DNA from: Allgaiera indica
GTDB taxonomy: Bacteria > Pseudomonadota > Alphaproteobacteria > Rhodobacterales > Rhodobacteraceae
Assembly: GCF_900106675.1 (NCBI RefSeq)
Contig: NZ_FNOB01000016.1
Coordinates: 1-64,000 of the forward strand
Reading direction: 5' to 3'
Length of the DNA stretch: 64,000 bases
How positions within the stretch are numbered: position 1 is the stretch's first letter; every line of letters starts with the position of its first letter. The notes below the pieces were generated by a model. It saw only the letters and a list, made by a program, of their open reading frames with translations. It made no database searches and was not told where the DNA came from. This document shows positions 1 through 8,517 of this stretch, one piece after another. A program made the translations under genes and the position numbers.

Positions 1-357
1 TGCGTTTCGACATCTCTGATCTCCTTCTCGTCGAAGATCAGCAGACTGCAAATCGTAGCTTATGTCAGTGTCCGAATTTCGGGGGGTAGCTCACACCTCA
101 GGACCGGCTCGGAATTCGGTTCCTAGAGGCAACCGTCAACGAGGGCGGAGGGCTTCTGCAAACTGGAGAAGCTATCAAATCCGCAACCGCCCGCAACGAG
201 ATAGGGCACGCATTTCTTAGTATGCCTGCAAGTGACGGAGGCGGGCCAAGCCGTTGTCTGCTGCCTCAGGTGGCAGCGTTCCAAAACCTGCTGCTTACAC
301 TATGCTTACACGAGCATCGACGCAAACAGGCAAAATCCGGTAAGCAATTGATATTAT
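1..357. other. Non-coding left edge beside tRNA-Thr
   Basis: No gene is supported here. All three minus-strand frames meet stops within the first 92 bases. A plus-strand frame is open only from base 3 to a TAG at 87-89, which could be the last 28 codons of a gene outside the window. Just beyond the 3' end of tRNA-Thr lies a direct repeat, GCTTACAC at 293-300 and 304-311. Short direct repeats next to a tRNA 3' end are sometimes integrase arm sites, but no integrase is present, so this is only a possibility. Confidence 0.5.
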
Positions 358-433
358 TGGTGCCGGCAGAGGGACTTGAACCCCCGACCCCGAGATTACA
401 AATCACGTGCTCTACCAGCTGAGCTATACCGGC
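358..433 (-). tRNA. tRNA-Thr (anticodon TGT)
   Basis: The minus strand folds into a standard cloverleaf of 76 nt. The acceptor stem is GCCGGTA/TGCCGGC, there is a D-arm with AGCTGGTA, anticodon loop TTTGTAA (TGT, reads ACA), a T-arm with GGTTCAAGTCC, and a genome-encoded CCA end at 358-360. The anticodon stem contains one T-T mismatch. The gene stands alone, and its 3' end faces the gene-free left edge of the window. Confidence 0.95.
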
Positions 434-671
434 ACAGAGAGGGATCGGTTTCGCGATCCCGCTCTCTGGTCGCAGGGGTACTTGGGCTGGAGGCCCGGCG
501 CAAGAGGATTGGAGCACGGCCCGCGCCCGGAGGAGCGCGGCACCGCGCCACACACGGGCGGGCCACCCGCCCCCGCCGGCGCGAGCGGGCGAGTTCGTGG
601 AAAGCGGTTCAACTGAACGAAAAATCCTCTATGATCGGGCAAAAGCCGACCGGCCCGGAAATATATCATCC

Positions 672-1547
672 ATGAAGATCATCTATCACCTCGGCCTGCA
701 CTGCACCGATGACGACAAGCTCGTGGCCTGCCTGCGCCGCAACGCCGCCACGTTGAGCCGCGAAGGCATCGAGGCCCCCGACCCCGACCGCTACCGCGCA
801 TTGCTGCGCGAGACGATGAACGGCGCCCGCGGCCAGGGCGTTTCTCATGATACGCAGGAACGTCTGCTGGATGCCGTGATGGAGGCCGACACGGCCGAGA
901 GGCTGGTGTTTTCCAACCAGAATTTCCTGTGCAGGCGACAGCGCGTGCTGGGAGAGGGCGTATTGTATCCGATGGCCGAGAAGAAGGCACGCTGGATGGT
1001 CGGCCTGTTCCCCGATCACCACGTCGAATTCCACCTGGCGATCCGCAACCCCGCGACCTTCCTTCCGGCCCTGTTCGAGCAGGAAAAGGATCTGAGCTAC
1101 GATCAATTCATCGACGGCATCACCCCGCACAAACTGCGCTGGTCCGAGATGATCGCCCGGATCCGGCGCGCCCTGCCCAAGGTGCCGCTGACGGTCTGGT
1201 GCGACGAGGACACGCCGCTGATCTGGCCCGACGTTCTGCGCGCGGTCGCCGGCCATATGCCCGAAACCATGCTGGACGGCACGCTCGATATCCTGAGCCC
1301 GATCATGTCGAAAGAGGGCATGACCCGGCTGACTGACTACCTGCACAGCCACGCGCCTCAGACATCCAGCCAGCAGCGCCGCGTCGTGGCCGCGTTTCTG
1401 GACAAATATGCGCTCGACGATCAGATCGAGGTGGAACTCGATCTGCCCGGCTGGGACGAGGAATATACCGAGACCCTGACCCAGATCTACGACCACGACG
1501 TGGTGCGCATCGCGGAAATGAAGGGGGTGACCTTCCTGACCCCCTAG
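672..1547 (+). CDS. Conserved hypothetical protein (Rhodobacterales type)
   Basis: This encodes a 291-aa soluble protein with no signal peptide or membrane segment. I chose the ATG at 672 because the short N-terminal beta strand MKIIYHLGLH is where I recall homologues beginning; a longer in-frame start at 597 adds a low-complexity leader. The N-terminal strand followed by many charged helices recalls the start of sulfotransferase-like P-loop folds, but no clear P-loop is present, so I assign no function. It contains two Trp-rich patches (AEKKARWMVG, LTVWCDEDTPLIW) and an acidic C terminus. It is monocistronic between tRNA-Thr and a long gap. I recall similar hypotheticals in Rhodobacteraceae; a database search would settle this. 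Confidence 0.75.
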   Translation: MKIIYHLGLHCTDDDKLVACLRRNAATLSREGIEAPDPDRYRALLRETMNGARGQGVSHDTQERLLDAVMEADTAERLVFSNQNFLCRRQRVLGEGVLYPMAEKKARWMVGLFPDHHVEFHLAIRNPATFLPALFEQEKDLSYDQFIDGITPHKLRWSEMIARIRRALPKVPLTVWCDEDTPLIWPDVLRAVAGHMPETMLDGTLDILSPIMSKEGMTRLTDYLHSHAPQTSSQQRRVVAAFLDKYALDDQIEVELDLPGWDEEYTETLTQIYDHDVVRIAEMKGVTFLTP

Positions 1548-2311
1548 CGGTTTGACCCCAGGGTTTGATGAGGCGCGGCGATCGTTGGGCCGGATGGCAG
1601 CACCATGAGGCAGCTTCGTCCCGAGAGCGATGTTTCGCGTATATAGGTATCACCCGATGCGGCCGGCGCCCCCTTGGCGGCGCATCGGCGGCGGATACAT
1701 CTGTATTGGGGACGACCGGGCCGATCTGATCGCGTACATCGCAGGCTTGGACGGCCCGTCTTCATGGGCGGCCATTCGAGAGGCGGAGCCATGTTTCTGA
1801 TACGCGGTTGGATGCGGCGCTATCATGACCGACGAGATCCGCGCGCAGGTGACCGATGCGGCCACCACCACGACCGGATCGCAAGGCTATCCGGCATGCA
1901 ACGCGGGCCTGCTCTTCGGGATTGCCGACACGGCAAGCGCGGGCGACGGGCGCGTTGATCGGCGCCGGGCTGGGCGCGGCGTCATGCGATGCGGGCGTGA
2001 ATTCGTCCCTCGGAGCCGGCGGCGGGGCCGCAGCTTGCGCGCTTATCCCCATTCTGCAGGCCTTCACGCAGGCTCATCATTTCAACCGCCACCAGTTGCC
2101 CACACAGTCCGGCGCTTCCGGCACCGCGCCGAGGCCGGGCCAGCAGCGAAAGGCCCCGCAGGCCAAAGTGGATCCAGTTCTCCGACAAATGGGGCAACGT
2201 GCGCCCCGCCGTCGCGAGGCGATGGTGCAGGGACGCGACCACCCGGACGGGAAGGCAAAGAAAACCCCTTGCGGCCCGCCGCGCGGCCCGTTATCAGATG
2301 CGCCACGGAGC
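1548..2311. other. Gene-poor gap before tRNA-Gly
   Basis: There is no intact gene in this 764-base stretch. Open frames here are short, overlapping and Arg/Pro-rich, as expected of GC-rich non-coding DNA. The only protein-like stretch is the possible decayed ORF listed separately at 1825-2110. No terminator hairpin followed by a T-run was seen after the upstream gene. Confidence 0.5.
1825..2110 (+). pseudogene. Possible decayed RebB-like (killing trait) ORF
   Basis: The frame from the ATG at 1825 begins MTDEIRAQVTDA and continues with PACNAGLLFGIADTA. I recall RebB-family proteins (PF11747) beginning with a similar DEITxQVTDA segment followed by PAMAMGNLYQATSQA. The Pro-Ala pair, the Gly five residues on, the Leu-aromatic pair and the final Ala line up. 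The frame then turns Arg-rich. A second frame carries a glycine-rich hydrophobic stretch (GALIGAGLGAA) and a His/Gln-rich segment, as if a frameshift lies near 1935-1950. This is a weak by-eye match; the alternative is chance similarity. Confidence 0.25.
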
Positions 2312-2386
2312 GCGGGCGTAGCTCAGGGGTAGAGCATAACCTTGCCAAGGTTAGGGTCGTGAGTTCGAATCTCATCGCCCGCTCCA
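2312..2386 (+). tRNA. tRNA-Gly (anticodon GCC)
   Basis: This is a 75-nt cloverleaf with acceptor stem GCGGGCG/CGCCCGC, D-arm GCTCAGGGGTAGAGC, anticodon arm AACCTTGCCAAGGTT (GCC, reads GGC/GGT), T-arm TGAGTTCGAATCTCA and an encoded CCA at 2384-2386. It stands alone, 112 bases upstream of the acetamidase gene. Confidence 0.97.
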
Positions 2387-2498
2387 AATCTTCACGACAG
2401 GCGTGGCTTGATACCGGGCGCGGGCGCGGCACCTGTTTGCGGCGTGTCGCGGACTGCGCCATGATGCCGCGATCCTTGTTGCGCAGAAAGCCCGCCCC

Positions 2499-3455
2499 AT
2501 GACCGATCATCACCTTGCCGCGACCCCTGACACCGTTCACTGGGGCCGCTTCTGGTCCGAGTTGCCCCCGGTGCTTCGGGTCGCCCCCGGCGATAGGGTC
2601 ACCATTCAGACGTTTTCAGGCCGACCCGCCGTGCTGCCGACCGAAGGGTCCGGGATGCATGTCGACCCCGCCCACCGCGAGATCCTAGAGGCGGGCCTGC
2701 CGGGCCAGGCGCATCTGCTGACCGGCCCGGTGGCGATCGACGGCGCACAGCCCGGCGACGTGCTGAAGATCACCATCGAGAAGATCGAACTGGGTGCCGA
2801 CTGGGGCTACAACCTGGTGCGCCCCACCGCCGGCACCCTGCCCGGGGAATTCCCAGCCTCGGCCGAGGCGCTTAGCCTGATCGCGATCGACCGCGCCGCG
2901 CGTATCTGCCGCCTGCCCTGGGGTACCACCTTGCCGCTTGCCCCGTTCTTCGGGGTGATGGGCGTGGCCCCGCCGCCGGAATGGGGCGAAATCACCTCGA
3001 TCCAGCCGCGGCTGCATGGCGGCAACCTCGACCTCAAGCTGCTGACCGAGGGCGCCACGCTCTACCTGCCGGTTCACGCCGAGGGCGCGCTGTTCTCGTG
3101 TGGCGACGGACACGGCTGCCAGGGCGATGGCGAGGTCTGCATCACCGCGCTGGAAACCGCGCTGACCGGCACCTTCCGCTTCGATCTGCTGAAGGCCGGT
3201 GAACACGCGATCAACCTGCCGCGCGCCGAAACCGAGGAGGATCTGATCTCGATGGGCTTCCACGCCAGTCTCGACGTGGCATTGCAGATCGCCCTGCGCC
3301 AGATGATCGCGCAGATCCGCGAACGCACGGCCCTGACCGAAACCGAGGCCTATCAACTATGTTCGCTGGCTGCGGATTTCGCCATCACTCAGTCGGTGAA
3401 CCAGGAAAAGGGCGTCCACGGCCGGCTCAGGAAAACAATTCTGCTGCCCGGCTAG
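2499..3455 (+). CDS. Acetamidase/formamidase family protein
   Basis: This 318-aa enzyme of the FmdA/AmdA family (PF03069) hydrolyses short amides such as acetamide or formamide to the acid and ammonia in the cytoplasm. Visible family motifs are the N-terminal HW pair near residue 14, TGPVAIDGAQPGDVL at 75-89, PFFGVMGV at 149-156, HGGNLD at 173-178 and the loop GDGHGCQGDGEV at 202-213. Length is near the usual 310-400 aa. The ATG at 2499 has only a weak ribosome site. A divergent GntR regulator and ridA lie about 0.3-1 kb downstream, suggesting a small nitrogen-catabolism locus; that link is inferred. The exact substrate cannot be read from sequence. Confidence 0.88.
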   Translation: MTDHHLAATPDTVHWGRFWSELPPVLRVAPGDRVTIQTFSGRPAVLPTEGSGMHVDPAHREILEAGLPGQAHLLTGPVAIDGAQPGDVLKITIEKIELGADWGYNLVRPTAGTLPGEFPASAEALSLIAIDRAARICRLPWGTTLPLAPFFGVMGVAPPPEWGEITSIQPRLHGGNLDLKLLTEGATLYLPVHAEGALFSCGDGHGCQGDGEVCITALETALTGTFRFDLLKAGEHAINLPRAETEEDLISMGFHASLDVALQIALRQMIAQIRERTALTETEAYQLCSLAADFAITQSVNQEKGVHGRLRKTILLPG

Positions 3456-3722
3456 AGGCATCGCCTTCGGCACGTCGGTCGAATGGAATCGCCTCGGATC
3501 GCGATGACAGAGGATCGTTCCGCCATCCGCGGTTGCACCGGAAACGGCGGTCGCGCCCCAGATGGCCACGTTCGGGCGCGGGGGCGAGGCGCCGCCCGTG
3601 CTGGTGCCTCCGGCCCGTCGGCTGGCGCGATGCGGCCGGCAGGATCCTCCGGCACCCCGTCGCCCGCGAACGCCGCGACGCGTTTTCCCGGCCCGCATGG
3701 GGAGCCGACTTGATCGGACCGT

Positions 3723-4385
3723 TCAGGCGCGATCCGGGGTACCGAACTTCATTCCCGCCGCCGCGATCGCCTTTTCGGCACCATTGAGGATGTGACGCTC
3801 CAGCATCGCGCTGCCGCCGGCGGCATCGCGCGAAACCAGCGCCGAAAGGATCTGGCCATGCTCGGCAAGCATTTGGTCGCGGCGCCGGATGTCCGGAAGT
3901 TCGAGGCTGCGGAAGGCAAGGATCTTTTCGTCGATCTCCCGCAGCTCTTGCAGCAGGACCCGGTTGCCACATAGCGCGGCCATGCCCGAATGGAATCGGC
4001 TGTCGTAGATGTCCAGCGTTTCGAAACCCGCCACCACATCCTTGCCCCCCCACCGGGCATGGAAGGCGGCCAGATCGCCCTCGGGCGTCGCCGCGCAGGC
4101 GCAGCGGAAGGCCCAGACCTCCAGCGCGGCGCGGACCGCGTAGATCTGGGCGATTTGATCGGTGTCGACCTTGCGACAGTAGAAGCCGCGGTTGGGCACG
4201 AAAGTCACGAAACCCTCGGTGCTCAGCCGGTTCAACGCCTCGCGCACCGGTGTCCGGCTGACCCCGAACTCGGCGGCCAAAACCCCTTCCTTCACCTTCT
4301 CGCCGGGGGCGAAGCCGAACTCTATCGCCCGCCGCTTCAGGCGCGCGTAAACGCGTTCGACCACATCCGCCTTGCGCACTGCCAT
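3723..4385 (-). CDS. GntR-family regulator, FCD (FadR-like) type
   Basis: This is a 220-aa DNA-binding regulator. An N-terminal winged helix-turn-helix (about residues 5-72) contains the typical VSRTPVREALNRL recognition region. A C-terminal all-helical FCD ligand domain (about 80-210) carries the usual metal-ligand set, D128-x3-H132, H176 and H198. Such proteins usually repress catabolic genes until a carboxylate inducer binds. It is divergent from ridA, with 100 bases between start codons containing a perfect CATAG-N3-CTATG palindrome. It probably controls ridA and perhaps the acetamidase; the inducer is unknown. Confidence 0.9.
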   Translation of the reverse strand: MAVRKADVVERVYARLKRRAIEFGFAPGEKVKEGVLAAEFGVSRTPVREALNRLSTEGFVTFVPNRGFYCRKVDTDQIAQIYAVRAALEVWAFRCACAATPEGDLAAFHARWGGKDVVAGFETLDIYDSRFHSGMAALCGNRVLLQELREIDEKILAFRSLELPDIRRRDQMLAEHGQILSALVSRDAAGGSAMLERHILNGAEKAIAAAGMKFGTPDRA

Positions 4386-4435
4386 CCGCGACCCTCCAAT
4401 GCCGCCCGCGCCGAAAGTGTATGCACTTATTACGG

Positions 4436-4448
4436 CATAGATGCTATG
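4436..4448. promoter_or_regulatory. Candidate GntR operator (CATAG-N3-CTATG)
   Basis: A perfect 5-bp inverted repeat with a 3-base spacer lies in the 100-base divergent region between the GntR gene and ridA, 37 bases before the ridA ATG. A FadR-type regulator would be expected to bind a short palindrome here. Assignment is by position and symmetry only. Confidence 0.35.
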
Positions 4449-4485
4449 GAAAGCTTATCTGAGTCTTTGACATGGGAAGAATATC

Positions 4486-4839
4486 ATGACGATCGAACGC
4501 CTGCACACCAATGACCGCATGAGCCAGGTCGTGATCCACAATGACACCGTCTATCTTGCGGGCCAGGTGGCGCTGAAGGCGCCGGGCGCCAGCGTGACAG
4601 ACCAGACCAAGGCCATTCTCGACCAGATCGACGGCCTGCTGGCCGAGGCCGGCACCGACAAGTCCAAGGCGCTGACGGCGACGATCTGGCTGAACAGCAT
4701 GGACGATTTCGCCGAGATGAATGCGGTCTGGGACGAATGGTCCAAGGGCGGCGCCGCGCCCTGCCGGGCGGCTGTGGAATCGCCGCGCCTCGCCGCGCCG
4801 GAATTCACCGTCGAGATCGGGCTGATCGCGGCGCGCTGA
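4486..4839 (+). CDS. RidA/YjgF/UK114 family protein
   Basis: This 117-aa Rid-family protein is a reactive intermediate deaminase that hydrolyses 2-aminoacrylate and related enamines/imines to keto acids and ammonia. The fold is visible as TVYLAGQVAL, a central helix, then CRAAVESPRLA with the conserved Arg94 that binds the substrate carboxylate, and Glu110 near the C terminus. Length fits the 115-130 aa family. The AAGAA just before the ATG is a modest ribosome site. It is divergent from the GntR gene and is followed at once by a racemase-like remnant, so it may belong to a reduced catabolic operon rather than being the housekeeping RidA. Confidence 0.9.
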   Translation: MTIERLHTNDRMSQVVIHNDTVYLAGQVALKAPGASVTDQTKAILDQIDGLLAEAGTDKSKALTATIWLNSMDDFAEMNAVWDEWSKGGAAPCRAAVESPRLAAPEFTVEIGLIAAR

Positions 4840-4841
4840 CG

Positions 4842-5093
4842 CGGGTCGGCTTCAAGGTGCCTGTCTTGGGCAGTTTCAACAAGCCGCCCCGCCCCACGGT
4901 TGCGGCGATCGGCACCGCAAGCCTGAAGGCCACGATCGCCCGGATCCAGGCCGCAACCAAGGTGGATGCGGTCTTCATATCGTGTACGTCGGTGCGGATC
5001 GCCAGCGATCGGGCCGCGATTAAAGCCGCGCAGGACCTGCCGGTGACCTCATTGAGCCACGCGCTGGCCTGGCACTGCCTGCGCCTGACCGGG
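4842..5093 (+). pseudogene. C-terminal remnant of Asp/Glu racemase (EutA/maleate isomerase type)
   Basis: Right after the ridA stop, in another frame, about 84 codons encode a recognisable C-terminal domain: VPVLGSFNKPPRP, a helix, VDAVFISCTSVR with the second catalytic cysteine, then LPVTSLSHALAWHCLRLTG. I recall the same ending in maleate cis-trans isomerases, arylmalonate decarboxylase relatives and the ectoine-utilisation protein EutA. There is no start codon with a ribosome site, and the N-terminal two thirds with the first catalytic cysteine are absent. This looks like a deletion that fused the 3' part of a former operon gene to ridA. The remnant stops just before the converging end of dnaE2. 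Confidence 0.75.
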
Positions 5094-5124
5094 CCGGCTG
5101 TTCGCGCTGTAGCCTGCGCCCGGC

Positions 5125-8100
5125 TCAATGGAAATCCCGGCTGGGGAACAGCCGCTTGGCCTGTTCGCGCGGATGGCGGGCCCCGGGGCCGTTGCGCGGG
5201 GGGCGGGGCGCGTCGTCGGCCTGGGGGCGGGTCTGGCCGACCGCGCCCTCCAGCGGATGACCCAGATCGGAAAGCCGGTGCGAAAGATCCTCGACATGGT
5301 CGGCGATCAGATGGACGACGATCCCCTCGCGCTCCAGCCGCCCGGTGACGCGCAACAGCCGCCCGCCCATTACCGCGCGGCGAAAGCGCTCATAGGTCTT
5401 CGGCCAGACGACGATATTGGACACCCCGGTTTCGTCCTCGAGCGTCAGGAAGATCACCCCCGAGGCGGTGCCCGGCCGCTGCCGCGTGATCACCAGCCCG
5501 CAGACCGCGGTGCGCACCAGCGGCGCGGTGACCAGCTGGTCATGCGCCGTCAGCCCCGGGATCGCCGGGCGCAGAAGTTCCACCGGGTGGGCGCGCAAGC
5601 TCAGGCGCAGCGCAACATAATCCTCGACCACCTCCTCTCCCAGATGCATCTGCGGCAGCGCCACCTCGGGTTCGGCCACGCGCTCGCCGTCGATCGGATC
5701 CGCGAACAGCGGCAGCGGCGTCTGCCCCCGGATCGCCCGCACCTGCCACAGCGCATCGCGCCGGGTCAGGCCCATGCCGGCGAAGGCATCGGCCTCGGCC
5801 AGACGCTCCAGCACCGGCGGCTGGATCCCGGCGCGCAGCCACAGCGCCTGCGGATCCGGATAGCCATTGCCCCGCGCGCCCACGATCCAGCCCGCGTCCT
5901 CCTCGCGGAAGCCCTTGATCTGGCGAAAGCCCAGCCGCAGCGCCAGCCGCCCGTCGGCGCGCCGTTCCAGCCGGTTGTCCCAGGTGCTGTGGTTGACGCA
6001 GACCGGGCGCACCTCGGCCCCGTGGTCGCGCAGGTCGCGCACGATCTGGGCCGGCGCGTAAAAGCCCATCGGCTGCGAATTCAGCAGCGCGCAGGCGAAG
6101 ACCGCCGGATGGTGGCATTTCAGCCAGGACGAGACATAGGTGAGCATCGCGAAAGCCGCCGCATGGCTTTCGGGAAAGCCGTAATCGGCGAAGCCCTCGA
6201 TCTGGCCGAAACAGGCCTCGGCCACCTCGCGGGCATAGCCGTTGGCCATCATCCCGGCGATGAAACGGTCGCGGTGCTCGCCGATCGTGCCCATCCGCCG
6301 AAACGAGGCCAGCGAACGGCGCAGGCGGTCGGCCTCTTCCGCCGTATAGCCCGCGCCGACCACCGCGATCCGCATCGCCTGTTCCTGGAACAGCGGCACG
6401 CCCAGGGTCTTGCGGGTGACCTCTTCCAGCGCCGGGCCGAAGGGTTCGGGCGCCTCCAGCCCCTGGCGGCGGCGAATATAGGGCTTTACCATGCCGCCCT
6501 GGATCGGGCCGGGGCGCACGATTGCCACCTCGATCACCAGATCGTAGAAGGTCGCGGGCTTCATCCGCGGCAGAAAGTTCATCTGCGCCCGGCTTTCGAC
6601 CTGGAACACCCCCACCGCATCGGCGCGCTGCAGCATGGCATAGGTCGCGCGATCCTCCTGCGGCACGGTTTCCAGCCGGTGATGGAGGTTCTCGTGATCG
6701 GCCAGCAGTTCGAAGGCCTTGCGCAGGCAGGTCAGCATCCCCAGGCTGAGGATATCGACCTTGAGGGTGCCCAGCGTGTCGATATCGTCCTTGTCCCATT
6801 CGATGACCGTGCGCCCCTCCATCGCCGCATTCTCGATCGGGCACAGCTCATCCAGCCGCCCCCGGGTGATCACGAAGCCGCCGACATGCTGGGAAAGGTG
6901 CCGGGGAAAGCCGATGATCTCGCCGATCAGGCGGATGGTCTGGGCAAGGCGCCGGTCCTCGGGGTTCAGCCCCATCTCGCGCACCAGCGCAGGGTCGGCG
7001 CCCTTGCCCGAAATGCCCCAGATCTGGCCCGAAAGGCCGGTGGTCATATCCTGCGACAGACCCATCACCTTACCCACCTCGCGGATCGCGGCGCGGGTGC
7101 GGAAATGGATCACCGTGGCACAAAGGCCGGCGCGGTGGCGGCCGTATTTCTCATAGATCCACTGGATCACCTCCTCGCGCCGCTCATGTTCGAAATCGAC
7201 GTCGATATCGGGCGGCTCGCCCCGGTGGCGCGAGATGAAGCGCTCGAACACCATACCGATCATGTCGGGTGAAACATCCGTGATCCCAAGCAGATAGCAC
7301 AGGATCGAATTGGCGGCAGAGCCGCGCCCCTGGCACAGGATCCCGCGCCGGCGGGCCTCGGCCACGATGTCGTGGACGGTCAGGAAATAGGCGGCATAGC
7401 CCAGCTCCCCCACCAAGGCCAGTTCCTTCGCCATCAAGCCCCGCACCTTTTCGCCGTCCCCCTGCGGGTAGCGCCGCGCAAGGCCCTCGCGCGCCAGCCG
7501 TTCCAGCCGATCCTGGGGCGCCTCGTTCCCGGCTGTCTCGTCGGGATATTCGTAGCTGAGTTCACCCAGCTCGAAGCTGCATCGCGCCGCGATCTCGGCG
7601 CTGCGGCGGATCGCGCCGGGGTGGTGGCGGTAGAGCCGCGCCATCTCGGCCGCGCCCTTCAGGCGGCGTTCGGCATTGGGCAGGGCGCGGGTGCCGATCG
7701 CGTCGATGGTGATCCCTTCGCGCAGGCAGGTCAGCACATCGGCCAGCTGGCGCCGGGCGGCGCGGTGCATCAGTACGTCGCCCACCGCCACCATTGGCGT
7801 GTTGCAGCGCAGCGCCAGCGCCGCGCAGGCCGAGAACCACGCCTGATCCGACCCGTCATAGCGCGGCGCGGCGCCCAGAAAGACATGGCCGGGAAAGCGG
7901 CGCTGAAGCCGTTGGACCGGGGCCGCGGCGCGGGTCAGGTCGGCGGGCGGCAAAGCGATCAGGATCAGGCCGCGGGCGCCTGCCTCCAGATCCGTCAGAT
8001 CGAGGTGGCATTCCGCCTTGCCCGCCCGGCGCTTGCCCAGGGTCAGCAGCCGGGAAAGACGGTGATAGGCGGCGCGGTCGGTGGGCAGAGCCAGCCATTC

Positions 8101-8517
8101 GACGGGGCTGTCGCGCAGCACGAGGCGCGCGCCCACGATCAGCCTGGGCAGGCGGCGCGCGGCGGGACGCGGCAGGTCGGTGGGTGTACCCACCTCCTGG
8201 CGCGAACAGGGATCGACGCGGTGGGTCGAGCGGATGCGCAACGCCTCCTGCGCCGTGCCCTCGGCCTCGTCGCGCAGGATCTTCAGCGCGCGATAGGCCC
8301 GCACCACCCCGGCCAGCGAATTGCGGTCGGTGATCGCGAAGGCAGCAAGGCCAAGTTCGGCGGCCCTGACCGCCAGTTCCTCGGGATGCGAGGCGCCGGT
8401 GAGGAAGGTGAAATTCGAGGTGATGCAAAGTTCGGCATAGGCGAGGGTATCGTCCCCGGACGGGGAAGCCGCCGCCGCCCGCCGCAGTTCGGCGGCCCAG
8501 GGGGATGCCGAGGTCAT
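5125..8517 (-). CDS. dnaE2: Error-prone DNA polymerase DnaE2 (ImuC)
   Basis: This 1130-aa C-family polymerase performs translesion synthesis with ImuA/ImuB after DNA damage. It begins with a PHP domain (YAELCITSNFTFLTGASHPEEL, near residues 30-50; FAITDRNSLAGVVRAY near 65-80). The polymerase core carries QGRGSAANS and PDIDVDFEHERREEV with the catalytic Asp residues, then LSQHVGGFVIT and FGFADYGFPESHAAAFA-like segments, and a C-terminal OB fold. I chose the ATG at 8517, which follows GGGGGG by seven bases; an upstream start would add 29 unlikely residues. It is the last gene of imuA-imuB-dnaE2, separated from imuB by 294 bases, and ends against the racemase remnant. Confidence 0.96.
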   Translation of the reverse strand: MTSASPWAAELRRAAAASPSGDDTLAYAELCITSNFTFLTGASHPEELAVRAAELGLAAFAITDRNSLAGVVRAYRALKILRDEAEGTAQEALRIRSTHRVDPCSRQEVGTPTDLPRPAARRLPRLIVGARLVLRDSPVEWLALPTDRAAYHRLSRLLTLGKRRAGKAECHLDLTDLEAGARGLILIALPPADLTRAAAPVQRLQRRFPGHVFLGAAPRYDGSDQAWFSACAALALRCNTPMVAVGDVLMHRAARRQLADVLTCLREGITIDAIGTRALPNAERRLKGAAEMARLYRHHPGAIRRSAEIAARCSFELGELSYEYPDETAGNEAPQDRLERLAREGLARRYPQGDGEKVRGLMAKELALVGELGYAAYFLTVHDIVAEARRRGILCQGRGSAANSILCYLLGITDVSPDMIGMVFERFISRHRGEPPDIDVDFEHERREEVIQWIYEKYGRHRAGLCATVIHFRTRAAIREVGKVMGLSQDMTTGLSGQIWGISGKGADPALVREMGLNPEDRRLAQTIRLIGEIIGFPRHLSQHVGGFVITRGRLDELCPIENAAMEGRTVIEWDKDDIDTLGTLKVDILSLGMLTCLRKAFELLADHENLHHRLETVPQEDRATYAMLQRADAVGVFQVESRAQMNFLPRMKPATFYDLVIEVAIVRPGPIQGGMVKPYIRRRQGLEAPEPFGPALEEVTRKTLGVPLFQEQAMRIAVVGAGYTAEEADRLRRSLASFRRMGTIGEHRDRFIAGMMANGYAREVAEACFGQIEGFADYGFPESHAAAFAMLTYVSSWLKCHHPAVFACALLNSQPMGFYAPAQIVRDLRDHGAEVRPVCVNHSTWDNRLERRADGRLALRLGFRQIKGFREEDAGWIVGARGNGYPDPQALWLRAGIQPPVLERLAEADAFAGMGLTRRDALWQVRAIRGQTPLPLFADPIDGERVAEPEVALPQMHLGEEVVEDYVALRLSLRAHPVELLRPAIPGLTAHDQLVTAPLVRTAVCGLVITRQRPGTASGVIFLTLEDETGVSNIVVWPKTYERFRRAVMGGRLLRVTGRLEREGIVVHLIADHVEDLSHRLSDLGHPLEGAVGQTRPQADDAPRPPRNGPGARHPREQAKRLFPSRDFH

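Noticed and set aside
5128-7272. 714-codon open frame on the plus strand opposite dnaE2
   Set aside because: It mirrors dnaE2 codons, is rich in His, Arg, Gln and Leu with no domain, and has no ribosome site. It is a by-product of GC-rich codon use.
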